Notes: generated by a model from the sequence alone, not told the origin. A DNA stretch of 34,864 bases from Planktothrix serta PCC 8927 (GCF_900010725.2 NZ_LR734839.1:76919-111782), one strand, 5' to 3'. Shown: positions 7,544-15,137, counted from the stretch's first letter. Translations and numbers: made by a program.

Positions 7544-7866
7544 CAGAAAAAATAGGTAGAAACCCCGTCCACCTAGTTAGGCTTTATATTTCCCTTTTCA
7601 GGGAGGAGGGTATGATGACCCTCCTAACTCCTATTTCTAGGGTAAGGTTAGCTTCAATAAGGTTTTAAGAGCTTGTTAGGCTAGGAGCATCAGTCTTACC
7701 CCTCGTAAAACTGTTTAACTACTAACGACAGAGCCAGGGACTAGCTACGCATCCAACAGGGTGTCTTGACTCAAAAAACATAGTCAGTTAAGACTTAGGC
7801 GGGTACGAACTAACTAAAGTTAGAGGCATGAAGCCCCGTCACTTCAGTGCCGGGTGTTGACCCAAT
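7544..7866 (-). mobile_element. ORF-less HEARO/omega-RNA-like element, copy B
   Basis: Read on the minus strand it begins near TCAACACCCGGCACT (left edge approximate) and ends with GGACGGGGTTTCTACC and TATTTTTTCTG, directly before ATGA (7543-7540). It shares several blocks in the same order with copy A at 32997-33240: GTGACGGGGCT, TTACCCTAGAAATAGG, GTTAGGAG, AAAGCC and the terminus. A hairpin (GGAGGG/CCCTCC, 8-nt loop) and a GAAA-loop stem (TCCCT/AGGGA) occupy the same places as in A, with different paired bases. It carries ~110 nt more than A in the left half and has no reading frame. HEARO RNAs are the omega-RNAs of IscB and insert before ATGA/GTGA; the assignment is inferred from that and from the IscB end at 479-565. 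Confidence 0.65.
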
Positions 7867-8014
7867 CTGCTTCTAGTATCCAATATTGTGACACTTGTTA
7901 ACGGTTTGGGGCGGATTAACTGTTCAGATCTGATCATCAGCATTGTATCCGTTAGGCGAGGATCTCGGCTAAATTAGGATTGATGAACACACTTTGCACC
8001 GAACTTGAAAATCT
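7867..8014. other. Intergenic leader before the EbsA-like gene
   Basis: Rest of the 501-bp gap after element B. AT-rich, with no reading frame, clear hairpin or strong promoter that I can defend. It must hold the plus-strand promoter of the gene at 8015. Confidence 0.4.
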
Positions 8015-8404
8015 ATGACTGATGCCACAGTGGCTCTAACTCAACTCAAACCTGCCGAAAAACGGGAGATAGGAGTCTATATTCCCTATTATGATGAGAA
8101 GAAGCGCAAATATTTACCCTATTCGATTAGCCTTTATAAGGAAAAAAGTTTAGAAGGCGCTCGCAATATTGATGGGGGTGACGGCATTCCTTTTGTGGCA
8201 ACTTGGAATGTATCGTCTTTACCTGCCGATTTAACTCGTTGTCGGGTTCAATTTGATGGCAATGCTGATCTTAGTTATGAGGTGATCCTGTGTAACCATG
8301 AGTTTATTAAATATTTAATTGAAGTTCTGCAAAATTTTAGTCGGACTCGTACTATTGATTTTTCTCAGGAGTTCTACAAACGGCTATTACATTTGGATCA
8401 TTAA
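8015..8404 (+). CDS. ebsA: EbsA-like protein (type IV pilus / biofilm self-suppression)
   Basis: 129 aa, soluble. Conserved stretches include VYIPYYDEKKRKYLPYSISL, the SLEGAR.IDGG..IPFVATW segment and LPADLTRCRVQFDGNADLSYEV, followed by a helical end (KYLIEVLQNFSRTR...FYKRLLHLDH). From memory this resembles the cyanobacterial EbsA family, needed in Synechococcus for type IV pilus assembly and biofilm self-suppression; I could not search to confirm. No signal peptide or membrane span. The next gene, 314 bp away in the same direction, is a BioD/DRTGG protein. Identification is moderate; that it is a real conserved cyanobacterial protein is firmer. Confidence 0.6.
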   Translation: MTDATVALTQLKPAEKREIGVYIPYYDEKKRKYLPYSISLYKEKSLEGARNIDGGDGIPFVATWNVSSLPADLTRCRVQFDGNADLSYEVILCNHEFIKYLIEVLQNFSRTRTIDFSQEFYKRLLHLDH

Positions 8405-8717
8405 TCTTCGTTGTTTCTCGGCTTTGGGGGAAAACTCTGTTGTTACCGTTGCGTTTACCTGTCTCAGGTGTGTTTCCCCATAATAGAGCTACTCCCCCTG
8501 TTCTGTTCACCCCAATGTCAACTCAATGCAGCATTAAAAGCTAAAAAGTTTACCGAAAGCGGTTAAGAATTCACTCTACAATAGAAAAGCTATTGTTCAA
8601 CTGTCTCAATTTCCTTTAAAAAGGCTGATCCCGCTAATATTTTCAGGGTTTAGCCAGAAGAGAGGAAAATGTCATCATTTGTTGAATCCAATCCGATCAA
8701 ATTGAGGAGTAAATTGC
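8405..8717. other. Intergenic region, nothing recognised
   Basis: 313 bp between two plus-strand genes. No convincing terminator, repeat or small frame. GAGGAG at 8704-8709 is the ribosome binding site of the next gene. Confidence 0.5.
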
Positions 8718-9809
8718 GTGGCTGAATCCGTCAAGTATTTATTAATCGGGTCAACAGAGCCTTACACAGGTAAATCAGCAATTGCATTAGGTCTGGCTCA
8801 TCTGCTTGGGAACAAAGGTTTAGAGGTTGCTTATGGTAAGCCTTTGGCAACTGATTTAAGCGATGGAGATGGAACGTTGGATGCTGACCTTCAGTTCGTC
8901 GCTCAAACGTTACAATTATCTGACGAGCAACTGCGATTCCCTATTTTGACCCTGGATGAAACCACCATTCATCAGCGTTTGGTCGGGAAAAATTGGGTGA
9001 ACTCTCGTCAATCTTTTACCTCCTATCAATACCAAGCATCTGCTGATCTGATCTTACTCGAAGGGCCAAGAACGTTACAAGAGGGGCTGTTATTTGATTT
9101 ATCTGTGCCTCAAATTGCCGAGCAATTGGATGCGTCTGTATTGTTGGTGGTGCGTTTACATTCTCATTTGGCTTTGGATGATTTATTGTCCGCTCAACAA
9201 CGTTTAGGCGATCGCTTATTAGGAATTGTTATTAATGATGTTCCTCCAGAAAAATTAGAAATTACAACCACTGAAATCCAACCGTTTTTGGAAGCACAAG
9301 GAATTCCAGTTTTTGGAGTTTTACCCAGAAATCCTATCCTCCGCAGTGTGACGGTTAAACAATTAGTTAAACAGTTAAAAGCACAGGTGCTTTGCTGTAA
9401 AGAACGCCTAGATTTAATGGTAGAAAGTCTGAGTGTCGGTGCGATGAATGTTAGCTCCGCCATGAAGTATTTTGATAAATCTAGAAATATGGCTGTTGTT
9501 ACCGGGGGCGATCGCACGGATATTCAACTGGCGGCTTTGGAAAAATCCACCCACTGTTTAATTCTCACAGGTCAACTTCCTCCGGCTCCAATGGTATTAA
9601 GTCGGGCTGAAGATTTAGAAGTTCCGGTTTTATCTGTTGATCTTGACACGTTAGCAACTGTAGAAATTATTGATCGGGCTTTTGGTCAAGTGCGCCTCCA
9701 TGAACCAATCAAAGTTGAATCGGTTAATCAACTCATGAAGGAACATTTTTATCTGGATCGTTTTATAAAACAGTTAGGAATTTCTTTGCCCGTATCCCTG
9801 ATTAGTTAA
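8718..9809 (+). CDS. BioD-like P-loop and DRTGG domain protein (phosphotransacetylase N-terminal family)
   Basis: 363 aa. The N-terminal ~200 residues form a dethiobiotin-synthetase-like P-loop domain (GSTEPYTGKSAIALGLA, Lys near residue 19; LLEGPRTLQEG; VVRLHSHLALDDLL; GIVINDVPPEK). The C-terminal ~130 residues match a DRTGG domain (MAVVTGGDRTDIQLAAL, CLILTGQLPPAPMVL, VPVLSVDLDT). This arrangement equals the regulatory N-terminal part of long phosphotransacetylases, without the catalytic PTA_PTB domain. It is therefore more likely a nucleotide-binding or regulatory protein than an enzyme of acetate metabolism. Start is GTG, supported by GAGGAG 8 nt upstream. Function unknown. Confidence 0.8.
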   Translation: MAESVKYLLIGSTEPYTGKSAIALGLAHLLGNKGLEVAYGKPLATDLSDGDGTLDADLQFVAQTLQLSDEQLRFPILTLDETTIHQRLVGKNWVNSRQSFTSYQYQASADLILLEGPRTLQEGLLFDLSVPQIAEQLDASVLLVVRLHSHLALDDLLSAQQRLGDRLLGIVINDVPPEKLEITTTEIQPFLEAQGIPVFGVLPRNPILRSVTVKQLVKQLKAQVLCCKERLDLMVESLSVGAMNVSSAMKYFDKSRNMAVVTGGDRTDIQLAALEKSTHCLILTGQLPPAPMVLSRAEDLEVPVLSVDLDTLATVEIIDRAFGQVRLHEPIKVESVNQLMKEHFYLDRFIKQLGISLPVSLIS

Positions 9810-9818
9810 TATTAAGAT

Positions 9819-9848
9819 TGTAGGGACGTTGTTTACAATGTCTCTACA
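9819..9848. repeat. Inverted repeat (GTAGGGACGTT type)
   Basis: TGTAGGGACGTTG, a 4-nt loop, then CAATGTCTCTACA: 13-bp arms allowing G-U pairs. A relative lies at 27163-27190 and a half-copy near 3584-3598, so it is a dispersed repeat. It lies just after the DRTGG gene and might end its transcript, but lacks a T-run. Confidence 0.6.
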
Positions 9849-9964
9849 AGGGGCGTTTCTATCCGAGAATCATAGCCATTAATATTATTTTGCAAGCAAT
9901 TTGGAACGTCGGTTAAAATATAAAAATACTAATTAGTTAGGAAATCCGAAAAATCAAGTTATAG

Positions 9965-10429
9965 TTATAGCTCCAAATTTTTAAGGGTCACTAATTGCTG
10001 TGGACATATCACAGTAATCATTGACTTGACTGCAAAATCACTGGAATTGAAGGTTAGAATATGTGTAATATTATTGGCAAGCACGACAGCCATAAGACGG
10101 GCATCGTGAGTCCGTTTACCCATGACTTGATTAGTTGTGACCAAATCTAACCAAGTGAAAAAAATCTGTGGGGATTCTTCTAGTAATGGGAAACGATTGA
10201 GAAGTTCATCTATTATTTGCCTCGTTTTTTCTGTAGTCCATCCTAAGCCATTTACTTCAACTGGTCTTGTGGCAACAACCCAAAGTTCAATCAATACTTG
10301 CCCTGTCAGAAAACATTCATCTCCTTGGTTTAGTAAATAAGATATTGCTTCTGTGGCGAGATCATGTTGTACATCTGAAGGGTTACAAAAACGCAAGATA
10401 ACATTGGTATCTAGCAGATATCTAATCAT
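9965..10429 (-). CDS. PIN-domain toxin (VapC-like)
   Basis: 154 aa from the ATG. PIN fold with the acidic quartet of these Mg-dependent RNases: LLDTNVIL (Asp near residue 7), VLIELWV (Glu), THDARLMA (Asp) and TFNSSDF (Asp). VapC-type toxins cleave tRNA or rRNA when not bound by the partner. The ATG overlaps the antitoxin stop as ATGA, a tight coupling that decides the start over a GTG at 10444. Slightly longer than many VapC proteins but of normal architecture. No broken residues are evident, so probably active. Confidence 0.85.
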   Translation of the reverse strand: MIRYLLDTNVILRFCNPSDVQHDLATEAISYLLNQGDECFLTGQVLIELWVVATRPVEVNGLGWTTEKTRQIIDELLNRFPLLEESPQIFFTWLDLVTTNQVMGKRTHDARLMAVVLANNITHILTFNSSDFAVKSMITVICPQQLVTLKNLEL

Positions 10430-10674
10430 TCTTCGTAAATGCACTCACGGCTAAAGGCTTCATCAGGCAAGCTCACACTTGTTGTAGGGAGTTGAGAAAT
10501 CCAATCACGGAACTCTTTAGCCCGCTCTGTTGGTGTTGCTTTTTGCCAAAATGGAACAAAAGATGATGTCACTTGACCAGATTGAGATTCAATCAAACTG
10601 ATGAAATTAGCAATCTCCTTCAGTTGATCTTCATTGAGTTTGTCTAATTCCTGTTTAAGCTTTTCTCGCAGCAT
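10426..10674 (-). CDS. Antitoxin partner of the PIN toxin
   Basis: 82 aa. An N-terminal helix (MLREKLKQELDKLNEDQLKEIANFISLIES) is followed by a linker and an extended C-terminal part (FWQKATPTERAKEFRDWISQL, ending DEAFSRECIYEE) that would wrap the toxin's active site. It is the first gene of the pair and overlaps the toxin by 4 nt. No AbrB, RHH or Phd motif is obvious, so the DNA-binding class is unknown. Called from position, size and composition. Confidence 0.75.
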   Translation of the reverse strand: MLREKLKQELDKLNEDQLKEIANFISLIESQSGQVTSSFVPFWQKATPTERAKEFRDWISQLPTTSVSLPDEAFSRECIYEE

Positions 10675-10733
10675 AACTGACTAATAAGTCAAATATCATT
10701 AATTATATCATAACCCTAGTTCCGTTTAGCCTA

Positions 10734-10800
10734 AGAAACCCGGTTTCTGACCGTTATTTATCGACTTAAACAAGATTTGTTGTTCAGAAACCCGATTTCT
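10734..10800. repeat. Paired AGAAACCCGGTTTCT palindromes
   Basis: AGAAACCCGGTTTCT at 10734-10748 and AGAAACCCGATTTCT at 10786-10800 are near-palindromes of a kind often dispersed in cyanobacterial genomes. Two HIP1 sites (GCGATCGC) follow within 60 bp. Confidence 0.6.
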
Positions 10801-10910
10801 CTGTAAATTCTGATGAAGTTGCGATCGCCTTTGAAAATAAAAAGCGATCGCACTTGAATATTATTTTTAGGTTGGGTTGATTTAATCCAACTGAATATTC
10901 CTATCAATTA

Positions 10911-11336
10911 TTATCTATTAAGACGAAATTCGGTTCCAGGAAAACCTCTCTGACCAGCTAATAGACAGGACTCATAAATGTTCGGCTGATTACCGACCCA
11001 CCGACAAAAATCAGCCCTTCCATCTCCATTGACATCTTCCATCCATCTCGGCATATCATTATATCCTTTGTCAACTCCTGCTATAGTATTAAACGTAAAC
11101 TGATTAGGATGAAAACCATCATTAGTTGCTAACTGACAAGATAAGAAAACTTTTCCTTCGTTACCAACAAAACGGCAAAAATCTGGTTTTCCATCTGCAT
11201 TTACATCAGCCATCCAGTTAGGAAGCTCTACATATCCTCTATCCGAACCCAGTGGTGCTGCTAGAGATGATTTCATCACGAATATCGAGCTTATCCCTAA
11301 TATAATCAGGAATATTTTTTGGCTTTTATTTTTCAT
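10911..11336 (-). CDS. Secreted protein with two FG-GAP/VCBS-like repeats
   Basis: 141 aa. The N-terminus MKNKSQKIFLIILGISSIFVMKSSLAAP is a clear signal peptide, with probable cleavage after the SLA or LAA. The mature part holds two repeats of ~50 residues: GYVELPNWMADVNADGKPDFCRFVGN...LSCQLA and GYNDMPRWMEDVNGDGRADFCRWVGN...ESCLLA. Each has a DxNxDGxxD calcium-binding-like loop and two Cys that may form a disulfide. Such repeats build beta-propeller lectin-like or adhesin domains; two are too few for a full propeller, so it may oligomerise or be a fragment. Periplasmic or extracellular; function unknown. Confidence 0.75.
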   Translation of the reverse strand: MKNKSQKIFLIILGISSIFVMKSSLAAPLGSDRGYVELPNWMADVNADGKPDFCRFVGNEGKVFLSCQLATNDGFHPNQFTFNTIAGVDKGYNDMPRWMEDVNGDGRADFCRWVGNQPNIYESCLLAGQRGFPGTEFRLNR

Positions 11337-11471
11337 GTTTTTATTCCCTCAAAAACTGTTTTTTGTTAGTCTTGTTATTATAATATTCTATAGAATTAGA
11401 GTCTGTCTATTGTTATAAAGTATGATTTTGTAAGCTATTTTGTTGTCTTTTTTTATGTTAATTTTAAAAAA

Positions 11472-11516
11472 AATGTTGGAAAATGTTGGCAATTGTTGGA
11501 AAATGTTGAGTATAAT
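11472..11516 (+). promoter_or_regulatory. Four 10-bp phased repeats leading into a TATAAT box
   Basis: From 11471 the sequence runs as consecutive 10-mers AAATGTTGGA, AAATGTTGGC, AATTGTTGGA, AAATGTTGAG, then TATAAT at 11511-11516, about 30 nt before the STAND gene's ATG at 11546. TTGGCA at 11486-11491 could serve as a -35 (19-bp spacing). The 10-bp period puts every TGTTGG on the same helix face, as expected for cooperative repressor or activator binding. Confidence 0.6.
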
Positions 11517-11545
11517 AGGATGAATCATCACATCTACGATAGGGT

Positions 11546-12931
11546 ATGACTCTGGACGAAATGTTAAAACTGGCTGATGATTTGGTATTTGCTAAAACAG
11601 GTCAGCACCTTAGTGACTTACAGGAAAAAGTTGTATGGGGAACTATACAAGGAGAGACTTATGAGAAAATAGCAGAAGACTTTCATTGCAACGAAAGCTA
11701 TGTTAGAGATATTGGGTCAAAGTTATGGCATATTTTTTCAGAATCATTAGGAGAAGAAGTTAATAAATCAAATTTAAGATCATCAATGCAGAGGTTACAA
11801 GTCTCCCTATTTTCATCAAATTCCCTATTCTCATCAAATATTGCACAAGAATCTGTACAGATTAGGAACATTAACTTTTGTGAAAAAACAAGACAACCCC
11901 CAGATATACCTAACTCAAATTCAGATTATCAACAACCACAAACCGAAAATCACGAATTAAGTGAAATGCCAGAATTAGGTGTTTTTTACGATCGCACTTC
12001 CGAACTCGAAACCCTAAAAACCTGGATTTTACAAGAACGTTGTCGCTTGATTACTATTACTGGTATCAGTGGTATTGGCAAAACGAAATTGACCGTAAAA
12101 CTCATACAAGAAATCCAACATAATTTTGAATATATTCTTTGGTACAATTTAGATAATTCCTCAAGTTTTACTGAATTTAAAGCCGAATTAATAGAGTTAT
12201 TTGACCCAAATACAGATAGTGAATTAATCGCCAAAAATGGAAAGCGTTTCAAACCTATTAAATATTTACAGAAGCATCGCTGTTTAGTTGTTATTGATAA
12301 TCTTCACAACCTGTTTTTTAGTAATCAACTAGCAGGTCAATATCAATCAAAATATGAAGAATTTCGCTATTTATTCAAACAGATAGAAGAATTATCTCAT
12401 CAGAGTTGTTTTCTGCTCATTGGTTGGGAACAACCCATAGAATTAACTGAAATCAGAAGCTCAAATCCTAAATTTAAAACCCTAACCCTTAGAGGATTAG
12501 AAACAACAACTATAGCAGAGTTTTTTCGAGATCAAGAAGTGGGAGATGATGAGAAATTAATCAATATAATTCATCAATATCAAGGCAATCCCTTATGGTT
12601 AAATATAATAGTCAATTCTATCCTAGACCTCGAAAATGTTATTCAAAAAATTATCGAAAATAATACTATTTTTTTACCCCAAAGTTTAAAGGATAATTTA
12701 CAACAGCAATTTAATCGTTTATCTCCTCTGGAAAAACAAGTTCTATTAGAATTAGTTCAGGATGAGGAGCCTGTTAACTTAGCCCAACTTTTGATCAGAG
12801 GACAAATTCCTTCCTCAGATTTACTCAACGCCCTACAATCTCTATTGAGACGGTGTTGGCTAGAAAAGCAAGACCATCTCTACTGTTTACCTGCTGTGGT
12901 TAGACAATATATCACAGACCTGAATCATTGA
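11546..12931 (+). CDS. STAND-type (NB-ARC/NACHT-like) NTPase with vMAP-type N-terminal helix domain
   Basis: 461 aa. Residues 1-~85 match the helical, HTH-like domain found at the N-terminus of many cyanobacterial NB-ARC proteins (LADDLVFAKTGQHLSDLQ, GETYEKIAEDFHCNESYVRDIGSKLW). A polar linker follows. The NTPase has Walker A GISGIGKT (~173-180), Walker B CLVVIDN (~246-252), and the GNPLWL motif that marks the winged-helix side of NB-ARC proteins. The end (LLRRCWLEKQDHLYCLPAVVRQYI) looks like the winged helix. Unlike typical STAND proteins there are no C-terminal WD40, TPR or LRR sensor repeats. The frame ends cleanly, so it may be a naturally short form or a truncated one. Possible signalling or defence role is inference. 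Neighbours are toxin-antitoxin genes and repeats. Confidence 0.8.
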   Translation: MTLDEMLKLADDLVFAKTGQHLSDLQEKVVWGTIQGETYEKIAEDFHCNESYVRDIGSKLWHIFSESLGEEVNKSNLRSSMQRLQVSLFSSNSLFSSNIAQESVQIRNINFCEKTRQPPDIPNSNSDYQQPQTENHELSEMPELGVFYDRTSELETLKTWILQERCRLITITGISGIGKTKLTVKLIQEIQHNFEYILWYNLDNSSSFTEFKAELIELFDPNTDSELIAKNGKRFKPIKYLQKHRCLVVIDNLHNLFFSNQLAGQYQSKYEEFRYLFKQIEELSHQSCFLLIGWEQPIELTEIRSSNPKFKTLTLRGLETTTIAEFFRDQEVGDDEKLINIIHQYQGNPLWLNIIVNSILDLENVIQKIIENNTIFLPQSLKDNLQQQFNRLSPLEKQVLLELVQDEEPVNLAQLLIRGQIPSSDLLNALQSLLRRCWLEKQDHLYCLPAVVRQYITDLNH

Positions 12932-12958
12932 TCCTGCGATCGCCCCAACTCAAAAAAC

Positions 12959-13088
12959 GTAGTAAGCCCTAAAGGGCTAAGAGTCCTGAAGGACTCACTA
13001 CTAGATTTTGTAGTAAGCCCTAAAGGGCTAAGAGTCCTGAAGGACTCACTACGAGATTTTGGGCTAAGAGTCCTTCAGGACTCACTAC
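12959..13088. repeat. Tandem 43-bp palindromic repeat, 2 full and 1 partial unit
   Basis: Units 12959-13001 and 13010-13052 are identical. Each holds the palindrome AGCCCTAAAGGGCT and the hairpin GAGTCC-TGAA-GGACTC, framed by GTAGT...ACTAC. A third unit (13061-13088) lacks its first 15 nt and has the loop as TTCA, the reverse complement of TGAA, so its hairpin is inverted. Spacers are 8 nt (TAGATTTT, GAGATTTT). A dispersed cyanobacterial repeat type rather than a CRISPR. Confidence 0.75.
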
Positions 13089-13159
13089 GAGATGCTTTTC
13101 AGAAGGATCACCCAAAACCCTAAGTATAAATACTCGATACAGACTTTCTGAATAAATCT

Positions 13160-13173
13160 GTAGCTTACGTTAC
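13160..13173. promoter_or_regulatory. Candidate NtcA site (GTAN8TAC)
   Basis: GTAgcttacgtTAC fits the NtcA consensus exactly. It lies 51 bp before a TATAAT box and 94 bp before the small gene at 13267, farther than the ~22 bp typical of NtcA-activated promoters. About eight such matches are expected by chance in a window this size, so support comes only from location. Confidence 0.3.
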
Positions 13174-13266
13174 AAAATTTTAAGATTTTGCCCCAATGTC
13201 ATGTATTTTTAACCCTAGGGGGGATATAATAGGAAGGTAAGCACAAAAGATTATAAAAGAAAGTCC

Positions 13267-13422
13267 ATGCTGAACCAAAATTTACGCAGAAACTCCGTTA
13301 AACTCTCTGATGTCCATCGGGCTAACATCCAAAAAAGATTAGAACATCGCTTGGAAGTCGCTAGAGCCAATGGGGATGAAAATCTGATCCGTGCTCTTGA
13401 AGCCGAAATGCGCCAGATATAA
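13267..13422 (+). CDS. Small 51-aa basic/helical protein, possibly PirA-like
   Basis: Encodes MLNQNLRRNSVKLSDVHRAN, then IQKRLEHRLEVARANGDENL and IRALEAEMRQI. The pattern is a short basic N-terminus followed by a helix with RLEVARANGD..L...LE.E. This resembles small cyanobacterial proteins related to PirA, which binds PII and controls arginine synthesis; I recall the pattern but cannot verify it. The frame has a TATAAT box 37 nt upstream and a good terminator downstream, which argues for a real transcription unit. The antisense frame over it is a shadow. If it is PirA-like, the upstream GTAN8TAC site would fit nitrogen control. Confidence 0.6.
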   Translation: MLNQNLRRNSVKLSDVHRANIQKRLEHRLEVARANGDENLIRALEAEMRQI

Positions 13423-13523
13423 AAGTTATCAAATCCCAACAATACCTACATTCGGCTAGGAGGTGGTGATACCTGTTTGTGTTAACCTTAGTCCTAGTAG
13501 AATATATGATCAAAACTTTCTCT

Positions 13524-13556
13524 AAAGCCTGGTTGAATCAGATCACCAGGCTTTTT
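13524..13556 (+). terminator. Rho-independent terminator
   Basis: AAAGCCTGGT (13524-13533) pairs with ACCAGGCTTT (13545-13554), 10 bp, followed by TT after the stem T-run. It ends the small-gene transcript ~100 nt after its stop. Confidence 0.85.
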
Positions 13557-13566
13557 GGTTATAGCA

Positions 13567-13594
13567 GGGAACAGGGAACAGGGAACAGGGAACA
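13567..13594. repeat. Heptanucleotide tandem repeat (GGGAACA)x4
   Basis: Four perfect units preceded by TTATAGCA and followed by a GAAAGA run. The same unit and flank recur at 18823-18857 (inverted) and 19550-19577; the unit also occurs at 31573-31600. Confidence 0.95.
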
Positions 13595-13672
13595 GAAAGA
13601 GAAAGAGAAAGAGAAGAAAAAACTTCTCTGTCTAGGTGTCAAACATTGTTCTGGCGACTGCTTGAGTTTAAA

Positions 13673-15049
13673 TTAACGGCCCCCCACCACTACATTTTTC
13701 ATGCGGACATGGGGCCCCCCAACACTGACGGGTAAGGGCATTTGTCCCCCTTTACCACAGCCCCCATTGGTGTAAAGTAAATCATTACCAATGGCTTCAA
13801 TATCTTTGAGGGTTTGAAACACATTTCCACTCAGGGTCACATCGCTGACGGGTTCAGCAATTTTACCATTGCGGATCATATATCCTTCGGCGGCGGCAAA
13901 GGTAAACATTTCGCCATTGGTCTGTCCTCCCAACATTCGGACAGCATAAACCCCTTCTTCAATATCGCTAATCATTTCTTCAAAGGTGCGATCGCCCGCT
14001 TCAATGGCCGTATTCGTCATTCGCACAATGGGAGGATAGGTCGCACTCAAAGCCCTAGCATTTCCCGTGGGCGTTTCCTGCATTTTTCCAGCCGTTTCTA
14101 AGTTGTGCAACCGTTGGGTGAGGATGCCATTTTTAATTAAATATTTGCGTTGGGCCGGAACTCCCTCATCATCATAGCGAATTGAACCCGGTAGGTCTGG
14201 AATTGTAGCATCATCGACCACCGTTAATTGTTCAATTCCCATCAATTTCCCCAATTGCAATAACTCCTGCATTCGGGGATTTTCATAGACAAAATCGGCT
14301 TCTGATAAATGACCAAAGGCTTCATGAATAAACACCCCGGCTAAATAGGGATCTAAAACGACGGTATATTGACCCCCTTTAACGGGTTGGGCTTCTAACT
14401 GCCGAATTGCCCTTGCTGCTGCACTTTGCACCCGATCTTCAATTCCTACAAGCACGTTATAATCGCAGCGAGAGGCAACAGATTCAAACCCCTGACGAAT
14501 AATGCCTCCGTTTCCTCTGGCGATCGCCCCAAACCGTCCATTCACATCCAAACGTTCTTGAATAATACAACTTCCTAGGGAATTCACAAAATAGGTAATC
14601 CCAAATTGATCGCTATAACTAACAGCCGTTGTTTGAATTCGCGGGTCAAAATCTAACAGCAATTGGTTATAATTTTCAATCAGTTGACGTTTTTCTGAGA
14701 GTGAAACTCCTCTGGGATCACGTTTCAATTCGACTTTCACCCAATCTTGAATCGCTTCACTCGTAGCGAGTTGAGTGGTTTCTTCCCCAACTAAATGAGC
14801 TTGAGAAATCGCTTCTTCAATGCGGTTGTTTAATTCATCCCAACCATTAAACGTCACGAAACTCCACCCTCCTCGATGACAAGCCCGAATTCCACCTGCG
14901 AGGGAAAAATTACGATTCACGGCATCCAGTTGGGAACCTCGATAGGTAATAGCCGTTGATTCACTTTGTTGTAACCGAATTTCCAGGTAATCGACCTGAT
15001 TTCGGTAGGTTGCTATCGTTGTGAGTAACCGATCTTGAATTAAATCCAC
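13673..15049 (-). CDS. tldD: TldD/PmbA-family metalloprotease
   Basis: 458 aa from the chosen start. Typical TldD features: VDYLEIRLQQSESTAITYRG near the N-terminus, the zinc motif HEAFGH (H-E-x-x-x-H, ~242-247), and the C-terminal MIRNGKIAEPVSDVTLSGNVF and GGCGKGGQ..PVSVGGPHVRMKNVVVGG, where another metal ligand lies. TldD works with TldE (PmbA) as a heterodimer that degrades unfolded peptides and matures some modified peptides. No tldE is in this window. There is no ATG: TTG at 15079 is possible, but GTG at 15049 has AAGGA 8 nt upstream and is preferred. Confidence 0.88.
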   Translation of the reverse strand: MDLIQDRLLTTIATYRNQVDYLEIRLQQSESTAITYRGSQLDAVNRNFSLAGGIRACHRGGWSFVTFNGWDELNNRIEEAISQAHLVGEETTQLATSEAIQDWVKVELKRDPRGVSLSEKRQLIENYNQLLLDFDPRIQTTAVSYSDQFGITYFVNSLGSCIIQERLDVNGRFGAIARGNGGIIRQGFESVASRCDYNVLVGIEDRVQSAAARAIRQLEAQPVKGGQYTVVLDPYLAGVFIHEAFGHLSEADFVYENPRMQELLQLGKLMGIEQLTVVDDATIPDLPGSIRYDDEGVPAQRKYLIKNGILTQRLHNLETAGKMQETPTGNARALSATYPPIVRMTNTAIEAGDRTFEEMISDIEEGVYAVRMLGGQTNGEMFTFAAAEGYMIRNGKIAEPVSDVTLSGNVFQTLKDIEAIGNDLLYTNGGCGKGGQMPLPVSVGGPHVRMKNVVVGGR

Positions 15050-15137
15050 AGCCCAGTTCCTTTTAAAATTAACGCCCAAATTAAAATTATGTTGTCTTTA
15101 TTTTAGTCGTTCTGGGATTTTAGGGATCGGAACTCAG

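Larger units (their letters stand above)
12932..13266. other. Repeat-rich gap before the small PirA-like gene
   Basis: 335 bp without a gene. It holds a HIP1 site, three palindromic repeat units (12959-13088), a GTAN8TAC site (13160-13173) and a TATAAT box (13225-13230) that probably belongs to the small gene at 13267. Confidence 0.6.

Noticed and set aside
9194-9517. 107-codon minus-strand frame inside the DRTGG gene
   Set aside because: It is antisense to a well-supported gene, has no recognisable domain and no ribosome site.
12959-13088. Possible CRISPR array
   Set aside because: Only three units, spacers of 8 nt, and nested palindromes; no cas genes. It is a dispersed palindromic repeat.
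13251-13442. 63-codon minus-strand frame
   Set aside because: It is antisense to the 51-aa plus-strand gene, which has promoter, family-like pattern and terminator.
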